Positions 1 to 8,789 of a DNA stretch of 64,000 nucleotides are shown here, piece after piece. The stretch comes from Petropleomorpha daqingensis. Lineage in GTDB: Bacteria; Actinomycetota; Actinomycetes; Mycobacteriales; Geodermatophilaceae. Under the pieces are notes generated by a model. The model was given only the letters and a program-made list of their open reading frames with translations, was not told where the DNA came from and did no database searches. Numbering within the stretch: the stretch's first letter is position 1; each line of letters starts with the position of its first letter. Made by a program: the position numbers and the translations under genes. The stretch spans positions 3,100,001 to 3,164,000 of the forward strand of contig NZ_JACBZT010000001.1 of assembly GCF_013408985.1 (NCBI RefSeq), in the 5' to 3' direction.

Positions 1-853
1 CGACGATCGGCGCGCTGACCACCGGCTTGGCCAGCACCCACGCGAGCGCCACCTGGGCGCGGGGGATGCCGCGCTCGCGGGCGATCTCGGCGACCCGGTC
101 GACGATCGCGCGGTCGCTGCTCTCGTCGTAGAGGGTCTGGCCGAAGCGGTCGGTGTCCGACCGGGCGGTCGACTCCTCCCAGTCGCGGGTGAGCCGGCCG
201 CGGGCCAGCGGGCTCCACGGGATCACGCCGATGCCCTGGTCGGCGCAGAGCGGGTGCATCTCCCGCTCCTCCTCGCGGTTGAGCAGGTTGTAGTGGTCCT
301 GCATCGAGACGAACCGGTGCCAGCCGTGCTCGCCGGCCAGGTGCAGCGCCTTGCTGAACTGCCACGCCCACATGGACGAGGCGCCGAGGTAGCGGACCTT
401 GCCGCTCCGGACGGCGGAGTCCAGCGCCTCCAGCGTCTCCTCGATCGGCGTCTTCGGGTCCCAGCGGTGGATCTGGTACAGGTCGACGTAGTCGGTGCCG
501 AGCCGGCGCAGGCTGTCGTCCAGCTCGCGCAGGATGGCCTTGCGGGACAGCCCGGCGCCGTTGGGCCCCGGGTGCATCCGGCCGTGCACCTTGGTGGCCA
601 GGACGACGTCGTCCCGGTTGGTGAAGTCGCGCAGCGCCCGGCCGGTGATCTCCTCGCTGGACCCGTCGGAGTAGACGTTGGCGGTGTCGAAGAAGGTGAT
701 CCCGCTGGTCAGCGCCTTCTCGATGAGCCGGCGGCTGTCCTCCTCGCCGAGCGACCACGGGTGGTTGCCCCGGTCGGGCTCGCCGAAGCTCATCATGCCG
801 AGACAGATGCGGGACACCTCGAGGCCGGTGCTCCCCAGACGCGTGTACTCCAT
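1..853 (-). CDS. Aldo/keto reductase, C-terminus cut by window edge
   Basis: Runs off the left edge; about 284 N-terminal residues are visible from an ATG at 851-853. It should be a cytosolic NADPH-dependent carbonyl reductase with a TIM-barrel fold. The AKR active-site residues are readable: Asp and Tyr in FFDTANVYSDG, Lys in VVLATKVHG and His in DLYQIHRWD. The start MEYTRLGSTGLEVS is typical of the YajO/YhdN-like group. It stands upstream of nothing on its own strand; the methyltransferase at 898-1632 reads the same way towards it with a 44-base gap, so cotranscription is possible. Substrate cannot be told from sequence. Only the extreme C-terminus, part of the cofactor site, is missing. 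Confidence 0.93.
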   Translation of the reverse strand, partial: MEYTRLGSTGLEVSRICLGMMSFGEPDRGNHPWSLGEEDSRRLIEKALTSGITFFDTANVYSDGSSEEITGRALRDFTNRDDVVLATKVHGRMHPGPNGAGLSRKAILRELDDSLRRLGTDYVDLYQIHRWDPKTPIEETLEALDSAVRSGKVRYLGASSMWAWQFSKALHLAGEHGWHRFVSMQDHYNLLNREEEREMHPLCADQGIGVIPWSPLARGRLTRDWEESTARSDTDRFGQTLYDESSDRAIVDRVAEIARERGIPRAQVALAWVLAKPVVSAPIV

Positions 854-897
854 GCCCCCAGCCTTCTCCGCGGCCTCGTGCGGTGCCACCGCGGGGG

Positions 898-1632
898 TCA
901 GGCCCGGCGGTAGACCGACACGTGCGAGCGGGAGTCGGCCGTGAACTCGCCGCCGGCCCAGTCGGAGGACCGCGACTCGAGGACGAAGCCGGCGATCCTG
1001 GCCATCAGGTCGAGCTCGGCCGGCCACACGTAGCGGTGCGGGCTGCGGAACAGCCGCGCCTGCGAGCCCTCGCCGAAGCGGACGTGGTGCGAGACGACCC
1101 GCTGGTGCAGGACGTCGTAGGTGTCGAACCCGACGTAGCCCGGTTCGGCGGCGAAGACGGCGGCCTCGGTGCCCGGCGGGAGCCGCCGCAGATCGGGCAC
1201 CCACAGCTCGACCACGAACCGCCCGCCGGGCCCGAGGTGCCGGGCGGCGTTGGCGAAGCAGGCGACCTGCTCGTCCTGGCTGAGCAGGTTCGAGATGGTG
1301 TTGTAGACGAGGTAGACCAGGGAGAACGTGCCCGCGGCCCGGGCGGTGGCCATGTCGCCGTGCACCACGGGGAGGGCGGCGTCGTCGGCCTTGGTGCGGA
1401 GCTGGTCGATCATCGGGCGGGACAGCTCGATGCCCGTGACCGGCACCCCGCGCCGGCGCAGCGGCACCCCGACCCGGCCGGTGCCGATCGCGAACTCCAG
1501 CACCCGGCCGCCGGCGGCCAGCTCGGCGAGGCGCTCGATGGTGGGTCCGAGCACCTCCGGGGCGAACATGCCGGTGCCCGGTGTGTCGTAGGCCTTCGCC
1601 GTCTCCTCGTCCCAGAGGTCGTCGGTCCGCAC
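898..1632 (-). CDS. Class I SAM-dependent methyltransferase
   Basis: A 244-residue cytosolic methyltransferase of the Methyltransf_25 type. The SAM-binding motif I is VLEFAIGTGRVG (about residues 45-56), followed by an acidic residue ending strand 2 (GIELS) and an HGDM motif. The C-terminal half (RRLPPGTEAAVFAAEPGYVG onward) resembles actinobacterial small-molecule methyltransferases of unknown substrate. The GTG start at 1630-1632 is preceded by a GAGGG ribosome site on the minus strand. The next gene on this strand is the aldo/keto reductase 44 bases downstream. No substrate can be assigned. Confidence 0.9.
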   Translation of the reverse strand: MRTDDLWDEETAKAYDTPGTGMFAPEVLGPTIERLAELAAGGRVLEFAIGTGRVGVPLRRRGVPVTGIELSRPMIDQLRTKADDAALPVVHGDMATARAAGTFSLVYLVYNTISNLLSQDEQVACFANAARHLGPGGRFVVELWVPDLRRLPPGTEAAVFAAEPGYVGFDTYDVLHQRVVSHHVRFGEGSQARLFRSPHRYVWPAELDLMARIAGFVLESRSSDWAGGEFTADSRSHVSVYRRA

Positions 1633-1709
1633 GGTGCGGACCCTCGTCGGCCACGGCCCCGGCGTCCACCGGTTTCCCGGGAGTCGGTGGCTCGGTGCAG
1701 GGTGGCGGC

Positions 1710-2591
1710 ATGGACATCGGCGCCGCTGTCTCCTTCGTGACCGGATCGGCCCGGCTGCTCGACCGGCGCCGGCTCGACCTGCTGCTGGGCATCGGATCGC
1801 CCCAGGCGGTGCTGGCCGCCCTCGACGGCTACGCGAACCCGGACGGCGGATTCGGGTGGGGGCTGGAGCCGGACCTGCGCGGCCCGGAGAGCCAGCCGGC
1901 CGGCGCCATGCACGCGCTAGAGGCGCTGGTCGAGGCCGCCGCCGTCGACAGCCCGCGGGTGCCGTTGCTGCTCGACTGGCTGCAGCGGCACACCCTGCCC
2001 GACGGCGGGCTGCCCTTCGCGCTGCCGATGCGGGACCCGACAGGGACGGCGCCGTTCTGGGCCGGGGCCGATCCGACCCGGTCGGCGCTGCAGACGACCA
2101 GCCAGGTCGCCGCGCAGGCGCACCGGCTCGCCCGCCACCGCGCCGACGTCGCCGGGTCCCCGTGGCTGCGCACCGCCACGGACTACTGCCTGGCGGCGAT
2201 CGGCGGCATGGAGGGCGCCCCGCCGGCCCACGAGCTGCTGTTCGCGATCCGGTTCGCCGACGCGGTGCACGGCGTCGTCCCCGAGGCCGACGACCTGCTC
2301 GACCGGCTCGGCCGGCACCTCCCCGCCGACGGCACGGTGCCCGTCCAGGGCGGCTCGGCGGGCGAGGCGCTGCGGCCGCTGAGCTTCAGCCCGGAGCCGG
2401 ACGGCGCCTCGCGGCGGCTGTTCGCGCCCGGCGTGATCGAGGCCGATCTCGCGCGGGTGGCGGGGGAGCAGCAGGACGACGGCGGCTGGCGGGTCGACTT
2501 CACCGCGTACTCGCCGATGGCGGCGGTCGAGTGGCGCGGCTACGCGACGGTCGACGCGGTCTGCGTCCTGCGGCGCAACGGCGTCGCCTAG
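1710..2591 (+). CDS. Prenyltransferase/squalene-oxidase-repeat-like protein
   Basis: A 293-residue protein starting at ATG 1710 behind AGGGTGG. Repeating glycine-rich turns such as NPDGGFGWGLEPD (about residue 38) and LPDGGLPFAL, and QDDGGWRVD near the end, are the QW-like motifs of alpha/alpha toroid proteins (terpene cyclases, prenyltransferases). No DXDD or DDXXD catalytic motif is obvious, so it is likely a toroid-fold protein without proven cyclase activity; homologues are usually annotated hypothetical. It lies alone on this strand and ends tail-to-tail with the AlkZ-like gene, the two stops sharing the palindrome CTAG (2588-2591). Confidence 0.82.
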   Translation: MDIGAAVSFVTGSARLLDRRRLDLLLGIGSPQAVLAALDGYANPDGGFGWGLEPDLRGPESQPAGAMHALEALVEAAAVDSPRVPLLLDWLQRHTLPDGGLPFALPMRDPTGTAPFWAGADPTRSALQTTSQVAAQAHRLARHRADVAGSPWLRTATDYCLAAIGGMEGAPPAHELLFAIRFADAVHGVVPEADDLLDRLGRHLPADGTVPVQGGSAGEALRPLSFSPEPDGASRRLFAPGVIEADLARVAGEQQDDGGWRVDFTAYSPMAAVEWRGYATVDAVCVLRRNGVA

Positions 2592-3649
2592 GGGAGTCGG
2601 GCGGCCTGCTCCTCGATGGCCGCGGTCAGGGCCGCGTCGAACGCGGTGAACGGCTCGGCGACCACCCGGCGCTTCGCGCCGGAGCCGACCCGGCCCCAGG
2701 TGCCGACGATCTGGCCGCGGTGGACGACGGTCGGCCGGAACATGCCGTTGCCGCCAGGGACGATCCGCTCGGAGAACTGCGGGTCGAGGGCGGCGCTGCG
2801 GTCGGCGTAACCGAGCACGAACTCGTCGAAGCCCGGGAGCAGGAACAGCCCCCGGGCCTCGTCGCGGACCTCGTCGAGCACGGCGGGCGTGGCCGGGTCG
2901 AGCAAGTGTTCGGTGCCGTCGACGTCGAGCGCGGCCAGCCGCTCGCGGACGGCGGCGAGCCCGCGGCGGACGTCGGTCAGGCCGAGCCCCGCCCAGCGTG
3001 CGAGGTCGGCGACCGTGGCCGGGCCGTGGCCGCGGAAGAACCGCAGCGCCAGCTCGGCCAGCGCCTCGTCGCGGCCGAGCCGGCGAGGTGCGGTGATCCA
3101 CTCGTCGGTGAGCACGAACAGCTGCTCGCGGCCGTCGGTCGGGCCGAGGCAGAGCGTGCCGGTCTGGGCCAGGTACCAGAGCAGGTGGTAGCCGCGCTGG
3201 CCCGTCGTGACCACGCCGCCCTTCTCGAGCACCTCCAGCAACCCGCTGCGGGGCAGCCGCCCGCCGCCGGTCAGCGCCTCGAGCGCGACGTCGCGGGCGC
3301 GTTCGGTGTCCGCCTCGGTCAGCTCGAGCTGCTGCCGTCGCCGCGCCGCGCCGGCCAGCACCCGCGGGCCGCAGAGCTCCAGGAGCCAGCCGAGGTCCTC
3401 GGCGGCGACCAGGTGCAGCGTGCCGCGCATCGGCCACGACCGGACCACCTCGCCCGCGTCGAGCGCCGCCGTCACGTCCTCCCGCGTGCCGTCGTCCACC
3501 CGCAGCGCGACCGAGGTCAGCGCACCGGGGTAGTCCTGGGCCTGGACCGCGGTGAGCCGGCGGACGGCCGCGGTGGCCGTCGGCAGCGGCGGCCCGGCGA
3601 TCCGCTGGGCCACCAGGCGCAGCAGCGCCACCTCCGACGGCTCGGTCAC
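2588..3649 (-). CDS. Winged-helix DNA-binding (AlkZ/HTH_42) protein with QxQ motif
   Basis: A 353-residue member of the winged-helix DNA-binding domain family that contains the DNA glycosylases AlkZ and YcaQ/AlkX. The segment AVQAQDYPG (about residue 33) carries the Gln-x-Gln motif that is catalytic in AlkZ, so alkyl-lesion or interstrand-crosslink glycosylase activity is plausible. Winged-helix repeats follow, and the C-terminus has the family's LLPGFDEFVLGYADR segment. GTG start at 3647-3649 overlaps the stop of the upstream acetyltransferase by four bases (GTGA), so the two are translationally coupled. A second, diverged member without QxQ lies at 22921-24051. Family is clear; activity is inferred. 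Confidence 0.9.
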   Translation of the reverse strand: MTEPSEVALLRLVAQRIAGPPLPTATAAVRRLTAVQAQDYPGALTSVALRVDDGTREDVTAALDAGEVVRSWPMRGTLHLVAAEDLGWLLELCGPRVLAGAARRRQQLELTEADTERARDVALEALTGGGRLPRSGLLEVLEKGGVVTTGQRGYHLLWYLAQTGTLCLGPTDGREQLFVLTDEWITAPRRLGRDEALAELALRFFRGHGPATVADLARWAGLGLTDVRRGLAAVRERLAALDVDGTEHLLDPATPAVLDEVRDEARGLFLLPGFDEFVLGYADRSAALDPQFSERIVPGGNGMFRPTVVHRGQIVGTWGRVGSGAKRRVVAEPFTAFDAALTAAIEEQAARLP

Positions 3650-4185
3650 GCGTCCCCCCTCGTCCAGCGCACGAAGACGATGCCCTCCGCGTCGGGCTCC
3701 TCGCTCAGCGGCACGAACCCGGCGGCCGCGGCGGCCGCCCGGCTCGCCGCGTTGTCCTCGTCGATGCCCAGCAGGAACTGCTCGACGTCGGCCACCTCCG
3801 GTGCGGCGACCAGGGCGCGCAGCGTCGCCCGGCCGATCCCGCGGCCCCAGCGTGCGGGATCGACCACGTACGCCGAGCCCATCGCCCGGCCGGGGTGGAC
3901 GGCGAGCACCTCCTCGCGGGCCGGGTCCCACACCGCCCAGCGGTCGTAGACCTCCCCGCCGACGTGCGCGACCGCCGCGCCGTCGTGGTCCAGGGCGAGG
4001 AAGGAGTGGGCGCGCAGCACGGTCTTGCCGCGGAACGGCTCTCCCCAGCCGGCGTTCAGCAGGGCCAGCCCGCGCACCGGCCAGTCGGGACCCCCGAGCC
4101 GACGGCGGACCTCGGGGTGCTCGAACCACGGCTGCACCGCCGGCAGGAGTTCCGGCGTGAAGGGCACGAGGCGGACGGCGGACAC
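3646..4185 (-). CDS. GNAT family N-acetyltransferase
   Basis: A 179-residue acetyltransferase starting at GTG 4183-4185 (VSAVRLVPFTPE). The acetyl-CoA binding loop is visible as RWGRGIGRATLRAL (about residues 117-130), the Q/R-x-x-G-x-G/A pattern of motif A, followed by DNAASRAAAAAAGFV, the usual strand-break before the last beta strands. It is first in a two-gene operon with the AlkZ-like protein (four-base overlap) and divergent from the methyltransferase at 4216, leaving 30 bases for both starts. Longer in-frame extension upstream is possible but would overlap the divergent gene. Substrate unknown. Confidence 0.88.
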   Translation of the reverse strand: MSAVRLVPFTPELLPAVQPWFEHPEVRRRLGGPDWPVRGLALLNAGWGEPFRGKTVLRAHSFLALDHDGAAVAHVGGEVYDRWAVWDPAREEVLAVHPGRAMGSAYVVDPARWGRGIGRATLRALVAAPEVADVEQFLLGIDEDNAASRAAAAAAGFVPLSEEPDAEGIVFVRWTRGDA

Positions 4186-4215
4186 CGGGGCAGGGTCGCA
4201 CCCGATACTGACGCG

Positions 4216-4794
4216 ATGCGGGCTGCGGAGTGGGACGAGCGGTACGCCGAGCGCCGGCAGTGGTCGGCCGCGCCGAACGCGCTGGTGGCGTCGCTGCTCG
4301 CCGACCTGCCGTCCGGGGACGCCGTCGACCTGGCCGCGGGGGAGGGGCGGCACGCGCTGTGGCTGGCCGAGCGCGGCTGGCGGGTCACCGCGGTCGACTT
4401 CTCCGCCGTCGGACTGGAGCGGGGACGCGAGCAGGCGACCGGCGACCGCGTGACCTGGGTGCAGGACGACGTCCTGACCTGGACCGCGCCCGAGAGCTCG
4501 GTCGACCTCGTCCTCGTCGCCTACCTGCACCTGCCCGAGCCGGAGACGACGGCGCTGCTGCGCCGGGCGGTCGGCTGGCTGCGCCCCGGCGGCCGGCTGC
4601 TCGTGCTCGGCCACGACGCCGACAACGTCGCGCACGGGGTCGGCGGACCCCAGGAGACCGCGATCCTGCACAGCGTCGAGCGGCTGGCACCGGTCGCGGA
4701 GCTGCTCGCCGTCGACCGGCTGGAGCAGGTGCGCCGGGAGACGCCCGAGGGCGTCGCGCTCGACACGCTGCTCTGGGGACGACGCGCCGCCTGA
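4216..4794 (+). CDS. Class I SAM-dependent methyltransferase
   Basis: A 192-residue methyltransferase from ATG 4216. SAM motif I is VDLAAGEGRHALWLAERGW (about residues 36-54), then VTAVDFS and DLVLVAYLHLP, matching the TehB/Methyltransf_25 group; tellurite-type enzymes look similar but substrate is not established. The hexamer GATACT lies six bases before the ATG with no ribosome site, suggesting a leaderless message. Divergent from the GNAT gene. Confidence 0.9.
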   Translation: MRAAEWDERYAERRQWSAAPNALVASLLADLPSGDAVDLAAGEGRHALWLAERGWRVTAVDFSAVGLERGREQATGDRVTWVQDDVLTWTAPESSVDLVLVAYLHLPEPETTALLRRAVGWLRPGGRLLVLGHDADNVAHGVGGPQETAILHSVERLAPVAELLAVDRLEQVRRETPEGVALDTLLWGRRAA

Positions 4795-4907
4795 CAACAC
4801 GCCGTTGGACCTTGGTCCCTGGCGTCACAGGCGCCCCATCGGTCATCGTGTCCGTGTCGTGATCCGGAACGGATCGGACCCCCTGTCCCCGTCGCGAAGG
4901 ACCGCCC

Positions 4908-5129
4908 ATGACCTCGGTGCTCCCTCCCGCCCTCGACCCGTCCGCCGACGTCTCCGTCGAGAGCGCGGTGGCCCGGCTGGCCGAGGAGTTCAGCGAGCGG
5001 CTGCGCCCGCAGCTGATCGTGCGGGTCGTGCGGGAGAGCCGGCGCGATCTCGGGGGCTCGCCGATCGGTGCGATGCCGGAGCTGGTGGAGCGCCTGGCGC
5101 GCTACCGCCTGCTGGAGAAGGTCGCCTGA
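4908..5129 (+). CDS. Small three-helix-bundle dimerisation-type protein
   Basis: A 73-residue protein, mostly helical: ESAVARLAEEFSERLRPQLIVRVVRESRRDL followed by a PIGAMPELVERLARYRLLEKV helix. This resembles the small actinobacterial proteins annotated as three-helix bundle dimerisation domain proteins; role unknown. The next gene (DUF1801) starts within a few bases of its stop, so the pair is probably one transcript. About 110 bases upstream without a gene hold the promoter; I see no clear element there. Confidence 0.75.
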   Translation: MTSVLPPALDPSADVSVESAVARLAEEFSERLRPQLIVRVVRESRRDLGGSPIGAMPELVERLARYRLLEKVA

Positions 5130-5140
5130 GCGCCGCGACG

Positions 5141-5566
5141 GTGCCCCACGAGATCGAGGCCTGGTTCGCCGCGGCCGGCCCGCGTGAGGCGGAGCTGCGC
5201 CGGGTCGACGCCCTGGTGACGGCGGCCGCGCCCGGCATCGACCGGCAGCTGGTCCCGGCGGGCAGCGGCCGGATGCTCGGCTACGGGCTGATGCCGTACC
5301 GGCCGCGGTCGGCCAAGGAGACGACCACGACGCCGCTGATCGCGCTCGCGGCGCAGAAGCGGCACCTGTCGCTGTACGTGTGCGCGGTGGTGGACGGCGG
5401 CTACCTCGCCGAGACCCGGGCCGGCCGGCTGGGGTCGGTGTCGTGCGGGAAGAGCTGCATCCGGTTCACGTCGCTGGACAGGGTCGACGCCGAGGAGCTG
5501 TCGGCCGTGGTCCGGGACGCCGTGGCCGCGACCGCCGACGGGCGCAACGCCTTCGCCGCCGTCTGA
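5141..5566 (+). CDS. DUF1801 domain-containing protein
   Basis: A 141-residue protein of the DUF1801 (YdhG-like, SRPBCC-unrelated alpha/beta) group. Family hallmarks are the YGLMPYRPR segment, KRHLSLYVCAV strand and CIRFTSLDRVD near the end. GTG 5141 is chosen as start; an in-frame CTG at 5126 would overlap the previous stop and cannot be excluded. No enzymatic motif is known for the family. Confidence 0.8.
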   Translation: MPHEIEAWFAAAGPREAELRRVDALVTAAAPGIDRQLVPAGSGRMLGYGLMPYRPRSAKETTTTPLIALAAQKRHLSLYVCAVVDGGYLAETRAGRLGSVSCGKSCIRFTSLDRVDAEELSAVVRDAVAATADGRNAFAAV

Positions 5567-5602
5567 CGTATCTGCGGGCCGCCGCGCACGCTCCGAGCGG
5601 GC

Positions 5603-5923
5603 ATGGTGTTCCTGGTGGTCACCGTGGTGGCCGACGTGACCGGCGTCGTGCTGCTGGGCAAGGCGCAGGGCTTCGAGCGGCCGGGACCGCTGATCGGCGG
5701 GGTGCTCGCGCTGCTGCTGGGGTTCGTCCTCTTCTCGTTCGCGACCAGGACGGTGCCCGCGTCCCTGGCCAACGCGGTGTGGGCCGGGGCGAGCATCGTT
5801 CTCGTGGTCCTGCTCGGCCGGGTCTTCCTGCGGGAGACGATCACCGCGCCGCAGTACGTGTGCCTCGGCCTGATCCTGGCCGGCACGGTCGGCATCTACC
5901 TCCTCGCCCGCGAGCCGGCGTGA
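5603..5923 (+). CDS. SMR-family small multidrug/polyamine exporter with Asp in place of the essential Glu
   Basis: A 106-residue inner-membrane protein with four predicted transmembrane helices, the standard SMR length. It aligns without gaps to EmrE: VVADVTGVV matches LAEVIGTT, GFERPG matches GFTRLW, and NAVWAGASIVLVVLLG contains the conserved Trp of helix 3. The proton- and drug-binding Glu14 of EmrE is Asp11 here, an unusual change. SMR proteins work as dimers; no partner SMR gene is adjacent. Its stop overlaps the ATG of the decarboxylase gene by one base (TGATG), suggesting coupled synthesis and perhaps export of the amine made by that enzyme (inference). Confidence 0.85.
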   Translation: MVFLVVTVVADVTGVVLLGKAQGFERPGPLIGGVLALLLGFVLFSFATRTVPASLANAVWAGASIVLVVLLGRVFLRETITAPQYVCLGLILAGTVGIYLLAREPA

Positions 5924-7101
5924 TGGTCAGCGTCACGGCCGCGACCTCCGCCGTCCCGACGCCGGCGGAGCTGGGTCTCGACCTCGCCGCGGTGGACGTC
6001 CCGGCGCTCGCCGAGCGGCACGGCACGCCGCTGCTCCTGCTCGACCCGGCCCGGGTGGCCGAGCGCTACCGGGTGCTGCGCCGGGCGCTGCCGGACGTGC
6101 GGCCGTACTACGCGGTCAAGGCGCTCTCGCACCCGGCGGCGCTGGCCGCGCTCCGCGACGAGGGCGCCTGCTTCGACGTCGCCTCGCCGGCCGAGGCGGC
6201 GCTCGTGGCCGGGCTGGGGGTCGCGCCGGACCGGTGCATCTACACGCACCCGGTGAAGAAGCCGGCGGACGTCGCGGCCGCGGTGCGCGCCGGCATCCGG
6301 ACCTTCGTCTTCGACGGCGAGCGCGAGCTGGCCAAGTTCGCCGGTCTCGAGGACGACGTCGAGCTGCTGCTCCGGCTGCGCTACCGCTCGCCGCACGCCC
6401 TCATCGACCTGTCCTACAAGTTCGGCGCCGACCCCGGCGACGCCGTCGACCTGCTGCACGCCGCGCAGCGCCGGGGGCTGCGGGTCACCGGCCTGTCGTT
6501 CCACCCGGGCAGCCAGCTGTGGTCGGTCGAGCCGCTGGTCGAGGACATCCGGCACGCGGCGATGCTGCTCGACTGCCTGGCCGGCCTGGGCATCGACCTG
6601 GCGGTGCTCGACATCGGCGGCGGGCTGCCGGTGCCCTACGACGCCGCCGTCCCGCACCTCTCCGGGTTCGCCGCCGCGGTCGCCGAGGAGATCCACCCGC
6701 TGACCCGGCGCGGGATCCGGGTCATCTCCGAACCCGGACGCTTCCTGGCGGCGCCCGCCGTCCTGGCCGTGGCCGCCGTCGTCGGGGTGGCCGAGCGCGG
6801 TTGCGTGCCCTGGTACTACCTGGACGACGGCGTGTACGGCAGCTTCTCGAACGTGCTCAGCGACCACGTGCACCCGACCGTCCACGCGTACCGGGCGGTG
6901 ACGGGGGAGGACCGCCGCGACGCCGTCCCCAGCGTGCTGGCCGGCCCCACCTGCGACAGCACCGACGTGATCACCACGACCGCGCTGCTGCCACCGCTGG
7001 AGGTCGGCGACCTGGTGGTCGCGCCGAACATGGGCGCCTACACCACTGTCACGGCCTGCGAGTTCAACGGCATCCCCAAGGCGCCGGTCGTCGTCCTCTG
7101 A
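5923..7101 (+). CDS. Type III PLP-dependent decarboxylase (ornithine/lysine decarboxylase-like)
   Basis: A 392-residue fold-type III decarboxylase: an N-terminal alanine-racemase-like PLP barrel and C-terminal beta domain. The PLP lysine is in YYAVKALSHP (about residue 66), the phosphate-binding glycines in LDIGGGLPVPY, and the carboxyl-end motif PTCDSTDVI carries the Cys and Asp that complete the active site across the dimer in ornithine and diaminopimelate decarboxylases. Size and motifs fit ornithine/lysine decarboxylase better than LysA. Product would be a diamine such as putrescine or cadaverine. Coupled to the upstream SMR exporter. Confidence 0.88.
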   Translation: MVSVTAATSAVPTPAELGLDLAAVDVPALAERHGTPLLLLDPARVAERYRVLRRALPDVRPYYAVKALSHPAALAALRDEGACFDVASPAEAALVAGLGVAPDRCIYTHPVKKPADVAAAVRAGIRTFVFDGERELAKFAGLEDDVELLLRLRYRSPHALIDLSYKFGADPGDAVDLLHAAQRRGLRVTGLSFHPGSQLWSVEPLVEDIRHAAMLLDCLAGLGIDLAVLDIGGGLPVPYDAAVPHLSGFAAAVAEEIHPLTRRGIRVISEPGRFLAAPAVLAVAAVVGVAERGCVPWYYLDDGVYGSFSNVLSDHVHPTVHAYRAVTGEDRRDAVPSVLAGPTCDSTDVITTTALLPPLEVGDLVVAPNMGAYTTVTACEFNGIPKAPVVVL

Positions 7102-7133
7102 AACCCGGTTGCCCGCGCCGGGAGGATGACGTC

Positions 7134-8753
7134 GTGGGTTCGGTCGACGTCTCCGGTGTGCGGCACACCCTGCCCGGCGGGCGGGTGCTCTTCGATGACG
7201 TCTCGTTCCGGGTGGGGGACGGCGTCCGGGCCGCGCTGGTGGGCGAGAACGGCGCGGGCAAGACCACGCTGCTGCGGCTGATCGCCGGTGACCTCACCCC
7301 CGAGGCCGGCACCGTCGCGCGCAGCGGCGGGCTGGGCGTGATGCGGCAGTTCATCGGCTCGGTGCGCGACGACACCACGGTGCAGCGCTTCCTGGTCGAC
7401 CTCTCGCCAGCCGCCGTCCGCGCGGCGTGGGACGCCGTGGAGGCCGCCGAGCTCGCGCTGATGGAGACCGACGACGAACCGGCGCAGCTGGCCTACGCCG
7501 CCACGCTCGCGCAGTGGGGCGACGCCGGCGGCTACGAGGCCGAGGTCACCTGGGACACCGTGACGACGGCGGCGCTCGGCGTGCCGTACGAGCGGTGCAA
7601 GTACCGCGAGCTGTCGACGCTGTCCGGCGGCGAGCAGAAGCGGCTGGCGCTCGAAGCGCTGCTGCGCGGGCCGGACCAGGTGCTGCTGCTCGACGAGCCG
7701 GACAACTACCTCGACGTCCCGGGCAAGCGCTGGCTGGAGGAGCGGCTGCTCGAGACCCGGAAGACGCTGCTGTTCGTCAGCCACGACCGCGAGCTGCTGG
7801 CCCGTCTCGCCGACCGGGTGGTCACCGTCGAGGGCGGGACGACATGGGTGCACGGCGGCGGGTTCGCGACCTACGCCGAGGCGCGCACGGCGCGGCACGA
7901 CCGCATGGCCGAGGTGCGACTGCGCTGGGACGAGGAGCACCAGCGGCTGATCGACCTCGTGCGCACGCTGCAGCAGCAGGCGAAGGTGTCCGAGGCGATG
8001 GCCGCCCGGTACCGGGCGATGCAGACGCGGCTGGCCAAGTTCGAGGAGGCCGGCCCGCCGCCGGACCGGCCGCCGGAGCAGAAGGTGGCGATGCGGCTGC
8101 GCGGCGGGCGGACCGGCGTCCGGGCGGTGATGGCCGAGCAGCTCGAGCTGACCGGGCTCATGCAGCCGTTCGACCTGGAGATCTGGTACGGCGACCGGGT
8201 CGGCGTCCTCGGGGCCAACGGGGCCGGCAAGTCGCACTTCCTGCGGCTGCTCGCCGGGGACGACGTCCGGCACACCGGGGCGTGGCGGCTCGGGGCGCGC
8301 GTCGTCCCCGGGTTCTTCGCGCAGACCCACGCCCACGCCGACTGGCTCGAGCTCACCCTGGTCGACCTGCTCTGGCACGGCGAGCCGGGCCGCCCGGGTG
8401 TCGACCGCGGCCGGGCGATGGCGGCGCTGCGCCGCTACGGGCTGGCCGAGCAGGGCGACCAGCTGTTCCGGACGCTGTCGGGCGGGCAGCAGGCGCGCTT
8501 CCAGATCCTGCTGCTCGAGCTCTCCGGCGCGACGCTGCTGCTGCTCGACGAGCCGACCGACAACCTCGACGTGATCTCGGCCGAGGCGCTGGAGGAGGCG
8601 CTGGTCGCGTTCGACGGCACCGTGCTCGCGGTGACGCACGACCGGTGGTTCGCCCGCTCGTTCGACCGGTTCCTCGTCTTCGGCGCCGACGGCCGGGTCT
8701 ACGAGTCGACCGACCCCGTCTTCGACGAGACCCGGGTCCAGCGTGCCCGGTGA
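7134..8753 (+). CDS. ABC-F family ATPase
   Basis: A 539-residue soluble protein with two ABC ATPase domains and no membrane segment, as in ABC-F ribosome-associated factors. Domain 1 has Walker A GENGAGKTT, signature LSGGEQKR and Walker B LLLDEP; domain 2 has GANGAGKS, LSGGQQAR and LLLLDEP. Between them (about residues 240-300) is a charged linker helix, as ABC-F proteins need for reaching the peptidyl-transferase centre. GTG start at 7134 follows GGGAGGA. Homologues range from translation factors (EttA-like) to antibiotic-resistance proteins; sequence alone does not decide. Confidence 0.92.
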   Translation: MGSVDVSGVRHTLPGGRVLFDDVSFRVGDGVRAALVGENGAGKTTLLRLIAGDLTPEAGTVARSGGLGVMRQFIGSVRDDTTVQRFLVDLSPAAVRAAWDAVEAAELALMETDDEPAQLAYAATLAQWGDAGGYEAEVTWDTVTTAALGVPYERCKYRELSTLSGGEQKRLALEALLRGPDQVLLLDEPDNYLDVPGKRWLEERLLETRKTLLFVSHDRELLARLADRVVTVEGGTTWVHGGGFATYAEARTARHDRMAEVRLRWDEEHQRLIDLVRTLQQQAKVSEAMAARYRAMQTRLAKFEEAGPPPDRPPEQKVAMRLRGGRTGVRAVMAEQLELTGLMQPFDLEIWYGDRVGVLGANGAGKSHFLRLLAGDDVRHTGAWRLGARVVPGFFAQTHAHADWLELTLVDLLWHGEPGRPGVDRGRAMAALRRYGLAEQGDQLFRTLSGGQQARFQILLLELSGATLLLLDEPTDNLDVISAEALEEALVAFDGTVLAVTHDRWFARSFDRFLVFGADGRVYESTDPVFDETRVQRAR

Positions 8754-8789
8754 CCTTGACTGTCTGGGTGGCCTGACGGACGCTCGGGT

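Noticed and set aside
1634-3949. Very long open frame on the plus strand (771 codons)
   Set aside because: Arg/Ala/Gly/Pro-rich shadow of genes in other frames; the 1710, 2588 and 3646 genes have recognisable domains and explain the interval.
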